A DNA stretch of 64,000 nt from Solanum dulcamara (Eukaryota; Streptophyta; Magnoliopsida; Solanales; Solanaceae): positions 10,840,735-10,904,734 of the forward strand of contig NC_077237.1 in NCBI RefSeq assembly GCF_947179165.1, written 5' to 3'. A program made the translations under genes and the position numbers. The notes beneath the pieces are model-generated. The model saw nothing but the letters and a program-made list of their open reading frames with translations, did not search any database and was not told where the DNA came from. Below are positions 44,446 to 56,012 of this stretch, one piece after another (position 1 is the first letter of the stretch; the number at the start of each line of letters is the position of its first letter).

Positions 44446-45897
44446 ACGCCCCGAGAGGGTATCATAGGAGTGGACCACACTCGAAGACCGTTGCTGGTCC
44501 CTAAGCGAACCACTTGGTCCGATCACACATTCAATCACTCAGCGGAAGACTTAAAATGAATTTAAAAGACATTCAAGTGGGCTAACCAAATCACCATTTC
44601 GAGAAAAATAATATATTTAAAATAAATCTCAAATCAACTCTATATCATAAGGATAGTTTTGAAAATCAAAATATCTACTCGACACTATCATCTATCTGTC
44701 TATGAAGCATCTATCACTATCAAGAAGGTGCCAATGACAAGCTCATGGCTACCCTAAAGAAAATACTCAAAATAACAGATAATAAATCAAGAGTGCCTCC
44801 AGATGCAAGGAGGACTCACCAAAAGCTGAAAGTAGAAATGATCTTCAATGATGCGCCTATTGAAGATCTCTAATACTTGTATCTGCATCATCAAACGATG
44901 CAGGCCAAATGACATCAATACATGGAATATACGAATATGTATTATAGCAGAATGAAACAATATCAAGGTAGAATCAAATCAGTTCAGAGATCTCAAATCG
45001 GAAAGGTGAACAACTCAATCAAGATGTCCTAAGTCTAAACAAGAATAAGATTTAGACAGAGACCAATCATATACAATCAAATCCAATCCAATTAGAGTAC
45101 TATCAAGATCTATATGAGAGTTTCTCTTATCTGACAATCATCACTTATAAGCCAGTAATAGTACAACAAGCCGACGTTGTTGCCACGTCCGTTCAATACC
45201 TTACCAGGATAAGAATGAATCAGTCAAACCATGGATCCAAAACCAATCGAGTTCTATCATGTGAGGGCAATAAATTAGGAAAAATATGACTTAATGATTC
45301 AATCCTCTCCTACGTTTGGTGATGTAGTTATTTGGTTCAATTTATTACTTTCTATTATCCAATTCGGTGCTCGATACTCCTCCCAAGACTCAAAGCTTAT
45401 AAGACAATCAATCCAAATCAATAAGTCCCAAATGGACTCTTATCAGTTCATCAGTTCTATCAATTCAATCCCTTCAACCAATCAATTTCCCAATCATTCC
45501 TAATCATTTATTTAATAGAAGTTTGGACAATCATTTATGACAACACTCAATTGAGACCATTCACTTGGGTTCAATTTTGAAAATATAAAGGACTATCAAG
45601 TTCATCAACACTATCATCATCTCACATCTCAATCACAATCATGGGCTCACAATTTCAAGGCTCTAGACTCAATTCTTAAGCATATACATTCAATATCCAT
45701 CAACATGCTATTAGGATTTATGAAACAAGTAGTTTAAATCATTTATTCAAAAAATTAGTTCAAAGAAAAATATTAATTTCTCAATAATCAGTAAAACATG
45801 TTAAATTTAAGAAAGAAATTCTCAAAAAACACAATCATGGAGACTCAATCCATTCACAATTAATCTATCACAATCATAGGCATACGGAGGAACAGAG
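44446..45897 (+). mobile_element. GTCACGCCCC-type element, copy X (partial)
   Basis: It begins ATCACGCCCCGAGAGGGTAT and contains CACTCGAAGACCGTTGCTGG, GCGAACCACTTGGTCC, TCAGCGGAAGACTTAA, then GTGCCAATGACAAGCTCATG and GATGCGCCTATTGAAGATC. The same blocks occur in the same order in copy Y at 45898-47600, so this is one dispersed family. No coding sequence is recognisable; it is CAATCA-rich after 45060. The family is common in nightshade genomes as I remember it, but I cannot name it with confidence. Confidence 0.6.
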
Positions 45898-47853
45898 TTG
45901 TCACCCCCCGGTAGGGTACCCTAAATGTGGCCGGCACTCGAAGATCATTGCTGATCCCCAAGCGAACCACCTAGTCCAATCACACATCCGTTTATTCAAT
46001 CAATCAGCGGAAGGCTTAATATAATAAAATAATTTAGTGGGCAACTCAAATCATCAATCTAATTCAAGGAAGAAAGAACATGGCCAACAAATCAAACTCC
46101 ACTCTATGTCATTAAAATAGTCTGACAAGAATAATTCAAGAAAATAAAATACTCAATCGATCCATCACTGTCTAGTCTATAAAGCCTCTATCACTACTAT
46201 CTAATTGGTGCCAATGACAAGTTCATGACTACCTAAAATCAGAATGGAAAGACTAAATTCGATGCAAGAATGACAATAGTGGTATCCTCCGAATGTAGGG
46301 GAGGACTCACCAATAAACTAAGTGTGAATAGATCCTCAATGGTGCGCCTATTGATGATCTCTTAAACCTGCCTCTGCATCATGAAACGATGCAGGTTCAA
46401 ATGGACGTTAGTACGTGGAATGTACGAGTATGTATTATGGCAGAATGAAACATACATCAAGGTAGAATAATATCAGTTCAGATATCTCAACTCAGAAAGA
46501 TAAGAGAGACTCAATCAAGGTGTCATAAGTCTAAAGTAAGAATACAGTTTAGACAGAGAACGATCATATACCATCCACTCCAATCCAATCATCTACAAAT
46601 CATTTACAATTCGATCCAATCCAATCATATACAATCTGATCCAATCCAATCATATACAATTCGATCCAATCCAATCATATACAATCCTATTCAATCCAAT
46701 CATATACAATTCGGTTCAATCCAATCAAATACCATCTAATCCAATCCAATCATATACAATTCAATCCAATCCAATCATTTACAATTCAATCCAATCCAAT
46801 CATTTACAATTCAATCCAATCCAATCATATACCATCCAATCCAATACAATCATGTACAATTCAATTCAATCCAATCCAATCATATACAATCAACTCAACA
46901 ATAAAGTCAAAGGACTCAACTCAATAGATATGCAAATTAGAATTTAACAATGTTTTACAATTCGACTCAATCATCTACAATCACATCATGCACAATCCAT
47001 TCAATTTGGGAGTTTTTCTAACCGACAACAATCCCACCACCTATAATTAGGTGATGTACAATGAGCCACGTCGTTTCCACGTCCGCCCATACTTTGCCAG
47101 GGTATGAACGAATCAACCAATCATGGTTCCATCAATCAATCAAGTCCTATCATTTTAGGACGATGAAATGAGAAATATTCGACTTTAACGGTCCAATTCC
47201 ATAGGAAAAATCCAACTTTAACGATCCAATCCCTTCCACGTTGGCTGGGTAGTTCATGGAGTTCGAGTATGGACTATACTCTTACCCAATTCGGTTCTCA
47301 ATACTCCTCCCAAGACTCAATATTTACATATCTATCAAGTGACTAAAATATTCAAAATACTCATTTAGTATCTTAGGACTTATTTTAAAATCAACTCATT
47401 TAGTCTCATTGTACTCTTTTCAAAACTCAATCAATCTGGTCTCATTGGACCTTCATTCACAATCAACTCATGTCAATCATCAAACTCTTCTTTTTGAATT
47501 TGATACCATCTCAACTCAATAAATGTAGAAAATATTAGATGCATTTAAAATATAATTTTAACTCTTCAACTCAAACTCAAATAGACATTTTAATGTAAAA
47601 ATGCTCAAGTCATTTATACTCAAAATACTCATGTTCAAAATGAGAATTAAGAGACTTCTCAAACTATTTAATGGCGTAGATTGGAGTTAGATTTGTTGGC
47701 CCGTGGCCTTTCTTTCTTAAGCTAGATTGTTGATTGAAATTGCCCACTTAATTAACTCTTTATTTCAAGTCTTCCGCTGATTGAATGAATGAACGGATGT
47801 GTGATCAGGCCAAGTGGTTCTCTAGGGTACCCTCCAGGGGCGTGACACGAAGG
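45898..47853. mobile_element. GTCACGCCCC-type element, copy Y, with long terminal inverted repeats
   Basis: The left end (GTCACCCCCCGGTAGGGTAC) and right end (reverse complement GTGTCACGCCCCTGGAGGGT) match as inverted repeats for roughly 170 bases, including GAACCACYTRG, ATCACACATCCGTT, CAATCAGCGGAAG and GTGGGCAAYT. About 45 bases of the left arm are missing from the right arm. No transposase is visible, so the element looks non-autonomous. No convincing target duplication for Y alone was found; the outer flanks of X-left and Y-right share AAGGATRG, so X and Y may be one composite insertion. Confidence 0.6.
46560..46890. repeat. 25-bp minisatellite (about 12 copies)
   Basis: Unit GATCCAATCCAATCATATACAATTC with substitutions, tandem without spacers, inside copy Y. 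Copy X has one or two units at the matching place (45070-45100), so the array expanded in Y only. Confidence 0.9.
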
Positions 47854-48876
47854 ATGGTTATTAATTATAAAAAATAAATGATAATACTATATTTGGTGGA
47901 TATTTCCTACTACATAAAGAAAGTTTAATTAATAGAACTACCAACAAAAAAGATATTTTCTAAATTTGATTGTAAAAACGAATTTTGGCAGATAAAAATG
48001 AATAGAGATAGTATCCAATATACTGCCTTCTCAACCCTTCAAGGACAATATGAATGGTTAGTCATGCCATTTGGATTAAAAAATGGCCCGCAGATATTTC
48101 AAAGGAAAATGAATAATATCTTTAAAGATTATGACTATATATTTGTGTACGTTGATGATATTTTAGTTTTATTCGATAGTCTCGAAGAACACTTGACACA
48201 CCTAAATAAGTTTACAAACTTATGTTTAGAAAATGGATTGGAACTTTCTAAAAAGAAAGCAAACCTATTAAAAAATGAGATAAAATTTTTAGGAATGATA
48301 ATTGACGGAAATGGTATAAAATTACAAAGCCATATCGTTGAAAAAATATCTGTTTTCCCTGATAAATTAGTCGATAATAAGCAAGTACAAAGCTTTTTAG
48401 AAATTCTTAATTATGCTTCAGATTATATTTAGAATTTGGCTGAATTAAGAAAATCATTTCAGAAATTATTAAGAAAGGATAAGAGATTTGAATTTAATGA
48501 AGTCTTAATGAAAAAAGTAAAAGATATAAAATCTATTTGTAAAAATTTACCAAAATTACAATTACCAAAAGATAGTGATGATTTAATTTTAGAAATAGAT
48601 GCTTTGGAACGGTGTTGGAGCAGAGTATTAAAAAAGATAAACTGTGATCTTAATAAAAATAAGATAGGAGAAAGTTATTGTAGATATTTTTCCGGAACCT
48701 TTTCAGATATAAAAACTAGATATCATATTAATGAAAAAGAATTGTTAGCCGTAGTAAAAAGTTGTCAAAAATTATATTACTTCTTACTACCAAAACGATT
48801 TACTCTTAGAATTGATAATACGCAAGTAAAAGCTTTTGTTCATAATAATCTTCTGTCAAAACCGGAATATAAATGA
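47854..48876 (+). mobile_element. Endogenous pararetrovirus: reverse transcriptase and RNase H remnant
   Basis: An integrated Caulimoviridae-type fragment in plus orientation. Upstream, 47854-47997 carries the degraded entry to the reverse transcriptase domain, with stops. The frame from 47998 has the palm region (EWLVMPFGLKNGPQIFQRKM) and the catalytic YVDD box at 48148-48159. One in-frame stop at 48430 separates it from the RNase H part (48436-48876), which has NEKELLAVVKSCQKLYYFLL; a stop at 48874 ends it. The protein style is caulimovirid rather than Ty3. Known nightshade integrants of this type are related to solendoviruses, but genus is not settled here. Breaks and missing upstream genes (protease, coat) make it defective. 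Confidence 0.82.
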
Positions 48877-49683
48877 TCTATTAGATGACAAATTTTATTA
48901 TCCGAATATTCCTTCGATATCGAAATTGTTCGAACTAACAAAAATATTACAACAGATTTTCTCAGCAGAGATGGAAGAAATTAAAAATCATCTGCAAGAT
49001 ATCGATAAAGGTTTCAAAGATATTCAAACAGCAGTTTCGGATATTATTGAAATAGCTAATTTCGATTGTGAAGAACTAATTGTCGATAAATTAATCAGCA
49101 TATATGCCTAGATAACGTCCAAAATTGGACAGTGTAGTGATTCTTATGATATTGTTAATAGCTTGATAAAAGCGCAAAAGGATGATAATACCTCAGCAAC
49201 TATAGAGGGACAAGATAAGTATGAAAAAATATCTTTTAGACCCCAACTGCCTCAAAAAGGAGTTACTTTGGGATCTAAAGAAAAATTCGATAAGTTAATT
49301 CAAGCCATCGGAGATCAAGAACAGATAATGAAAGATTTATTTTCTCTCAAAACTACTCCCAACAGATACATTGATTTTACGGAAATAGATCCTCGAATCA
49401 ATTACCTACAAGATTCATCTCCACAAGAAATTAGATACTGGCACGATTTTGGAGTCATCAATTCTATTTATCTTACTTCTCCAAATTTTCCAGAGATTTG
49501 TAGATTACCGTCATGGATACAAGATGGAGTAAAAGATTGTTATCTCAGTAACTCAACGATTACCGTAAAAGATATTTTGGTCCTTAAGTTTACCTCCTAA
49601 GGGGGAATATGTGTTTACTATTACTGCTATCCTTAAAGAAGTTTTCCATTTATCTATAGCTTCTTCAATATTATTGATACAAT
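48836..49683 (+). pseudogene. Pararetroviral frame downstream of RNase H, unassigned
   Basis: Two same-strand frames follow the RNase H remnant: 48836-49111, with a coiled-coil-like EEIKNHLQDIDKGFKDIQ stretch, and 49163-49600, with NYLQDSSPQEIRYWHDFG and LPSWIQDGVKDCYLSN. Stops lie between them and at 49600, and coding-like sequence continues in another frame to about 49683. In caulimovirids with a translational transactivator/inclusion-body gene, that gene follows the polymerase, so this is the likeliest identity from position. I see no motif that proves it. Confidence 0.4.
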
Positions 49684-50244
49684 CTAATCTAGATATATTC
49701 CAAATGGATTAATTGCTTCACTTTTTATTGATTCTACGGGTGTATGATTATCTTTTGTTCTTAATGCAGCATTTACACCTGCATTAGCCCTGATGGGTCT
49801 ATTAAAACTTGTTCGGCTAGTTTCAGTCTGAGTAGCGAGCTCAGTAATATTATGATTAAAATCTACATCTTCTGGTTTGATAGTATCCATTTTTAAGTTT
49901 ATCATATCACCTTCATTTTTTTAACTTGGTTTCTGTTATATTTATTATAATATTATCTATTTCAGAATTTTTTGAGTCGGAGCTTACCATTTTAAATTGT
50001 TTCCTCCATATCCTTAAGGTATTTTTATTTTTGAAATATGGGATCCTATAGTTCCTATAGTTTTAACTACAAGTTCTTCATTAATTTTTATTTCTTTTTG
50101 GGTTAATATATCTTTTAAAATCTAAATTTCTTTAATTATTAAGTTCCCTAAGTGAATTATTGTTCTTTGTATTTCATACAAATCTTGTTCTATTTTTAGA
50201 GAATCTTGTTCATTAAGTAATTTATAATTGGTTTTGTTTTCCAT
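49604..50244 (-). pseudogene. Pararetrovirus-like fragment in inverted orientation
   Basis: On the minus strand a coding-like stretch begins at an ATG (50244-50242, MENKTNYKLLNEQDSLKIEQ), is broken by a stop near 50122, and continues after a gap as the frame 49905-49684 (TSRTSFNRPIRANAGVNAAL) and, shifted, to about 49610. The composition matches the neighbouring viral remnant rather than host genes. It could be another viral gene placed tail-to-tail with the polymerase fragment. Strand choice below 49700 is uncertain because both strands look open there. Confidence 0.4.
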
Positions 50245-50339
50245 CTTATCCTAGACTAGCTGAATGTTTTTTGATATAATAGTTTTGAAGTAGTTTTATA
50301 TGATCTAACTATAATTTGACTTTGAAAAAAGTGAAGATT

Positions 50340-51253
50340 TCAAGTCAGATACACCCAAATGCATGAATTTTTGCTACCAGATACACTCTGAAAATACAGA
50401 TACATTGGGATAGAGGCGGGCGTGAAAGGAGAGAGGCGAGTGAGATTATATGTGTATCTCAGATACATGCGAATCACACTAGATATATGTACTTGGAATA
50501 TTAGATATATTCTGAAATACATATACATAGGGAGGGAGAGAGGCGCCCGAGAGAAGGAGAGATGCGAGCTAAATGGGAGAGAGGTGAGAGAGATAGGAGA
50601 GGGATCAGCGAGAGATTCAGATACATGCGAATTCACTTGAATACAGTGTATATAGAATAAATTACTCCTAAGTTTGACCTCATGCATCCGAGATACATAT
50701 ATCTGGGGACTAAAATTTGGCACAAATGACCGTTTCAAAAACTTGTCAAAAAGACACGTGATTAAATTCGAAACCAGTAAAATTTGTGTTGTTTATGTTT
50801 AATTTTTGCATCTTTCTATTTCCATAGCCAGATGATTGTCAATTATTGAATTGAGGGGCTGCGCAAGAAATACTTCATCTACTTTTAAAATATACAACTT
50901 TTTGCTTGAAAATTATAAGACTATCAAAAATTTCTTTATAAAAAACTTAAATGAGAACGCAAGTATTTCAAACAATACTAATACCAATATACAATTTGAA
51001 AAGTCCAACTTACAATATTTGATTGATTTTAGCTTATAAATATTTTGAGTGTTACCGATGAAGCTAGAAAATTCTTATAAAAAGGTTTGATCAACTTATA
51101 AATTTAGTCCAACACCCTTTAAACTTTAATTAGCAGTCCGGAACATATTAATTTATCATTTTCTTCCTAGATGAGATAAATTTGGGCCATACGATTGCGT
51201 TGGGCCTGCAATGTTCTAGGTTTAAGATTTTGGTCATTTGTTGCACAATCTTC
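50340..51253. repeat. GATACATGTATC repeat block, copy B
   Basis: The longer copy of the block at 41400-42243, same orientation, about 8.9 kb away. Matching parts include ATACATATACATAGGGAGGG (50517), GAGATGCGAGCTAAA, TTACTCCTAAGTTTGACCTC, GATGAGATAAATTTGGGCCA and the end CACAATCTTC at 51253. It has about 90 bases (50780-50890) that copy A lacks. Non-coding. Confidence 0.75.
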
Positions 51254-52827
51254 GTTAGTACTATTCTAATCGATCATGTTTATTTGTTTATATTTGACTT
51301 CATTCCTAATTATTATTTACTTTATCTCATTTATAAGATTCACTTTTCTTTTAGTTTGTCCAACAAAAAATTATATACGTTTATATTTAACAACAATTTA
51401 ATTTTAAAATGTCCATTTACTCTTAATAAAATGATTGATAGTCAAACAAATATCTATGACTTGTTTTAGACCACAAGTTTCAAAAGTCGTTTTTTAAAAG
51501 TTTAAGTTAAGTCAAACTACATCATATAAATTAAGAGAAGGGAGTATAAGTCATCACACTCATTGAGAAATGGACTGGAAATAAGAGGTATTTAATAGTA
51601 AAAATAAAAAGGATATAAAATGATCAATTATTTTTTAATTTTTTAAGCTGAATAAGTAAAAATAAATATTTTTATAATATAATAGACATGTAAAAATGGA
51701 TGGAAGAGTATACATTAGGCATAATATATAATCATGCGTTTTAACTTGGTCTCAACTGACATCTATATCCTTAAATTTTGGGTGTGCATAAATAGACACT
51801 TAAACTTGTACAAAATTGAACAAATAGACACATTCATCCTATATAGCGTTCTACATAAAAAATTTGTGTCATAATTGACGTCTTACATGTATTATGTCAT
51901 ATGGAACATGTAACTTTATACAATATCTACTTATACACATCTAAAACTAAAAGGCATAATTACCAACTAAAATCAAATTATAAAACGATCAACTGTCAAT
52001 TAAAAGTTTAGTCTACCTCCTACATTAAAGGGATAATATTACATTATGTCGTTCGACTATTGATAATTTTTGTTTTGATTCTTATAATATATGATTCAAT
52101 ATATTTAATATTTATTTAGTTAAATATATGTTAATAATCCCTCAGGTAGGAATATATTATATTTGAACTACTTTTGAAAGTATATCATTCTCAAGCACAC
52201 AAAGACTCCATTTTAAAACATATTCAAAGTACATAAATTTTATGTTTGGAAAAAAACTTCAGACGTACGAATTTAAAGAACTTCAAATACACGCATTCGA
52301 AGTTTATCATTTTAAAAAGTACTTAAAGAAAGAAAAAAGAAAAAACTTTAAAATAAGATGCCAATAATTCAGTTAAGAGAAATGACAAGATAATTAAGTT
52401 AGGTGTGGAGGCAAAGACACAGGGGGTACAGCTGCAAAAGGAGACCCACTTTTTAAATTTTGTTTACATGCATGATGCAACAACTAATTTCTTGTGCTTA
52501 CTGAAATTCATGGAAAAAGTGAAGTAATCAAAACTGTCCATTTTTGCAACAACAAAAAAAAGGGACTGTTTTTGGCTGTATTGGTTAAAAGTTAAAATCC
52601 AATGCACGTTAAATTTGAATCGCGCACTGCACGATCTATTCAGGGTAACACTCTCAATATGATTTTTTTCATACTCAAGACTCAAACTCGAGTATTTTGG
52701 TTAAAGATGAAGCAATCCAACTACTGCACTACAACCCATGTTAGTCACATCAACAATTATTTGTGAATGAAAGGAGAGTCTTTTTTTATTTTATTTAACC
52801 ATATAGGGGTCATTTGATAGAATTAGG
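51254..52827. other. AT-rich DNA with MITE-like remnants
   Basis: No gene. 51500-51550 resembles a MITE end (AAACTACATCATATAAATTAAG then GGGAGTA). 51745-52000 resembles a common nightshade repeat (CATAAATAGACACTTAAACTTG). 52600-52700 (TTTGAATCGCGCACTGCACG) is related to 61790-61870. Confidence 0.4.
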
Positions 52828-53668
52828 GTGGACATAGTATGGTATGATATGGTATTTTAAAAGTTGGTACGATAATTTTGATTTTCGATATCTAAAAGTA
52901 TTATATCATTATCATATAAATTAGCTTGGTATGATTTGATATTTTGAATTTTAATTTTGATATTTTGCGATATAGTTGTTCAGTAACCATAATGTATTTA
53001 GGTTTTGTGATATGGTTGTTTGATAATCATAATGTGTTTGATTTTAACTTAAATATATTCATGTAATAAATAATTATAACTTTAATTTTTTTAAAAACAT
53101 GTCAATCACATTACACTAACAACTATCTTTATTAAACAATTTCAAATAAGGAACATTTCAACCACGATCGAATAGTCAAAAATACAAAGTTTAAACATTA
53201 CCTAAAATTAAGCATACTCCTCTATAATTTTACACCAAAATTTTTATTCACTGACATCTAAAATCTAACTTGACATATGTAACCCCATTAGAACTGAAAG
53301 ACTTTTCAAATAGTAGTGAAAATAGATTTTGGATCACTTTGCAAAAGAAACAGTAGGAACATATATATTTAAACTTCTATTCCAACTTCCAATACAACTA
53401 TAGAGATAAGACATAATTTTATTAAATTGGTGAGATATATTTATATTTAATAATCTTAAATATAATATATTTGGGTTCTAATATTACTATAAAATTTTGG
53501 TGCATTATATAGTATTCAGTATTTATTTAATAAATATCAAATACCGTATCAAATACCAATGAAATTTAAAAGGCGTATCAAATACTATATCAAATATCAT
53601 ATAGTGGTATAGAAAATTTCAATATCAGTATAATATTCGGTATATATCATACCATCCCACCCCAAGAT
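52828..53668. mobile_element. MITE with GGTATGATAT terminal inverted repeats
   Basis: The left end GGTGGACATAGTATGGTATG and the reverse-complemented right end GGTGGGATGGTATGATATAT are inverted repeats. Both arms are rich in GGTATT/AATACC words that can pair. The interior is AT-rich and non-coding. No clear target duplication was found. Confidence 0.6.
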
Positions 53669-54179
53669 AGGATATATAAAAATAGTATTTAATAGAAGGT
53701 ATTAATAATGTTGAACTCATTAATGCAATGATTAGTTATATCTGTTCAACACTAGATTGTTGGGATCAGTGGTGTGGTGGCTCAAAATTCACAGAACTTT
53801 GCTTAAACTCTCTAAATAGGAATTGACAATGGCTCAATAGTGGAGTCAAAGGTTCCTATCAAGGAAGTATTATTAGATAAGACAGAATTAGATCAATTAA
53901 CTATCGTGAAAAATGCTAACTATGAACAGTGATAACTGACCTTTTGAATTGTTACTACATGAGAATCGGTTGGGTATAACTAGAGGTGGTAAATGGGTTG
54001 GTTGATTTAAATTTGAGCGGGTTGAAAATGAGTCAATATAACATGAGTAATAATTTAACCTGTTCATATTTTCTATGGGTAAGAGTGGATAAAAAGGACA
54101 GTCCTTTGCACTAAAGCTTCCGCTATGTGCAGGATCTGTGGAAGGTAAAAGTGGATATTTTATTTAATTTTATTGTATC

Positions 54180-55620
54180 ATAAAACTAAATGCGACCCCA
54201 AATCAGACTTCTGACCTGACTTCTAAATTGGGATCCAACCACGACTCGAAAATTGACTTTTTAATCGGGATACAACCCCGGCCTTAACTTGGGACCCGAT
54301 ATCCAAACTAATATTTGATCCAAACACTTGAATTGTAACTCAACTCTGACATCCGATCCAAAATTCGACTTCTAAATTAGAATTTGACCTCGATACCTGA
54401 CCTCGATGATCGATCTGGACCCGACCTCGACTCTTGAACTGAAATCCAATTATCAATCCGAGACCCGACATTCAAAATGACTCCGACACCGAAATATAAC
54501 CCCAATGACTATTTCAGGACTCGATCCTGACACCCAATTCGAGACCCGACCCAAACTTGGGATTTGAATCGAGACCCAACACTCAAATTGGGACCTGTTT
54601 GAGCCAGAATCCAACCCCGTCTGTTACGATCCCGACCCGCCGTGACTAGCACCTACTGTAACTCTCCGTTGGGAGAACCATTCTAAATAGTCCAACAACA
54701 ATAATCGCAGGTATACACAACTTAAAGATGCAGAAGCAGGTTTAAGCCAAAGATAAATATTGAGTCCTCATAAACTCAGAAATCAACTAGTTATAAACTC
54801 AAAATGTGCGGAAGTGAACACACCCTAGGAACTGAAAATCATCGTACCAAAACTCTAAAAGTTAACATGTCTAGAACAGGAGTATAACTCCAAAAAAAAT
54901 CAGTAACAAATAACCATTGTCTAACCATCTAAGTCCTGAAAAAGAAAAGGACTATTCCTAACGACGGGAACAGATCGTTACACCGTCAGACCCCAAAAAC
55001 CGACACCCTACACGAGATTTAACTTTTGATTCGAGACTTGACCCTAACACTCGATTTGATACTCGACCCCCGACTCCTGACCTAAGACCCGACTTTCGAA
55101 TTGGGCCCCATCCGAACATCGGATCTAGGACTAGAATTTTAAACTAGGATTCGACCCCGACACCCAATCTCAATGATGGATCAGGGATGAAATCTCAATA
55201 CTTGATTTGGGCCTCAGCCCAGACTCCAAATCTGAGACCTAACGTTTGAACCAGAACCCAACTTCGACACCCGATTAAAAACTCAACTTTTGAATCAGGA
55301 CTCGACTCTGACAACTGATCTAGACCCAACTTTCAAATAGAGACCCGACTCTAACACCCAATTCAGGACCCAATTTTAGAATCAAGATTCGACCTCAACA
55401 CCCGACCTCGACAATCAATTTTGGATCCAAACTAGACACCTGATCCGGGACCTGACCTCGACTCTAGATCTGAAACCCTACTCTAACACTCGATTCAAAA
55501 CCCTATCCCAACGCCTGATTCAGGAGCCGATCCTACACCTAACGCGAGATCCAACCTTGAATCCTGACCTAGGACCCGACATTCTAACTGGATTCAATTT
55601 CAACCTGACTTGAAGCCCAG
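54180..55620. repeat. Degenerate GACCCGAC-type array
   Basis: Short words such as GACCCGAC, CCTCGAC, TCCGACACC, CAATTCGAGACC, AATTGGGA and ATCCGA alternate over about 1.1 kb (excluding the LTR insert), giving a base composition and texture unlike any flanking DNA. The basic unit appears to be about 12-20 bases with heavy divergence. It is open in no long frame and codes for nothing recognisable. Confidence 0.75.
54622..54982. mobile_element. Solo LTR, 361 bp
   Basis: Begins TGTTACGATCCCGAC and ends CAGATCGTTACA, i.e. TG...CA termini, and is flanked by a perfect 5-bp target duplication CCGTC (54617-54621 and 54983-54987). No internal retrotransposon sequence is present on either side, so it is a solo LTR left by recombination between two LTRs (or, less likely, a very short LTR-type element). 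It interrupts the GACCCGAC array. Confidence 0.75.
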
Positions 55621-56012
55621 GAGTTGGGTGTCGAATGGAGGTTGAGAGTCTGGTCTCAAATCAAGAATCCTAAGTCGGATTTTAGATGTCAAATTTCAAA
55701 TTAGTATCGAGAATTGATATTCGAGACTTGAGTTTGGATGAAAAGTTGAGGTGTGAAATTAAAAAAAGAGTTTTGGAAAAAATTCTCCTTACTTTTTGGA
55801 GATAGGTCATTTTCTCTATTTGAGAAAAATAAATTGATTTGAATTTTTTTTATCATATTTAACTCATAAATATCTATATTTCTAAGAGTTAAATATGAAT
55901 TTACACCCATAATTTACCCATGTAAAAAGTCACTCATCCAACCCATTAAAATATGAATAAGTTGGGTGGATTACTAAAATATGGGTCCATTTTGCAGGCA
56001 CTAGGTATAATG

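Larger units (their letters stand above)
53982..56003. mobile_element. TIR element enclosing a satellite-like array
   Basis: The left end AGAGGTGGTAAATGGGTTGG and the reverse-complemented right end TAGTGCCTGCAAAATGGACC are weak inverted repeats. They are flanked by GGTATAACT (53973-53981) and GGTATAATG (56004-56012), a 9-base duplication with two mismatches. The arms have the GGGTTG/CAACCCATT composition of nightshade MITEs. The middle is replaced by a degenerate GACCCGAC array with a solo LTR in it. The boundaries are plausible but not firm. Confidence 0.5.

Noticed and set aside
45294..45503. 69-residue plus-strand frame in copy X
   Set aside because: It is made of CAATCA-type low-complexity sequence also present out of frame in copy Y.
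46560..46890. Regular short repeats that might suggest a CRISPR array
   Set aside because: The units are contiguous with no unique spacers, and the DNA is plant nuclear; it is a minisatellite.
50422..50738. Frames on both strands in repeat block B
   Set aside because: They arise from the purine-rich GATACA repeat and are not conserved in frame in block A.
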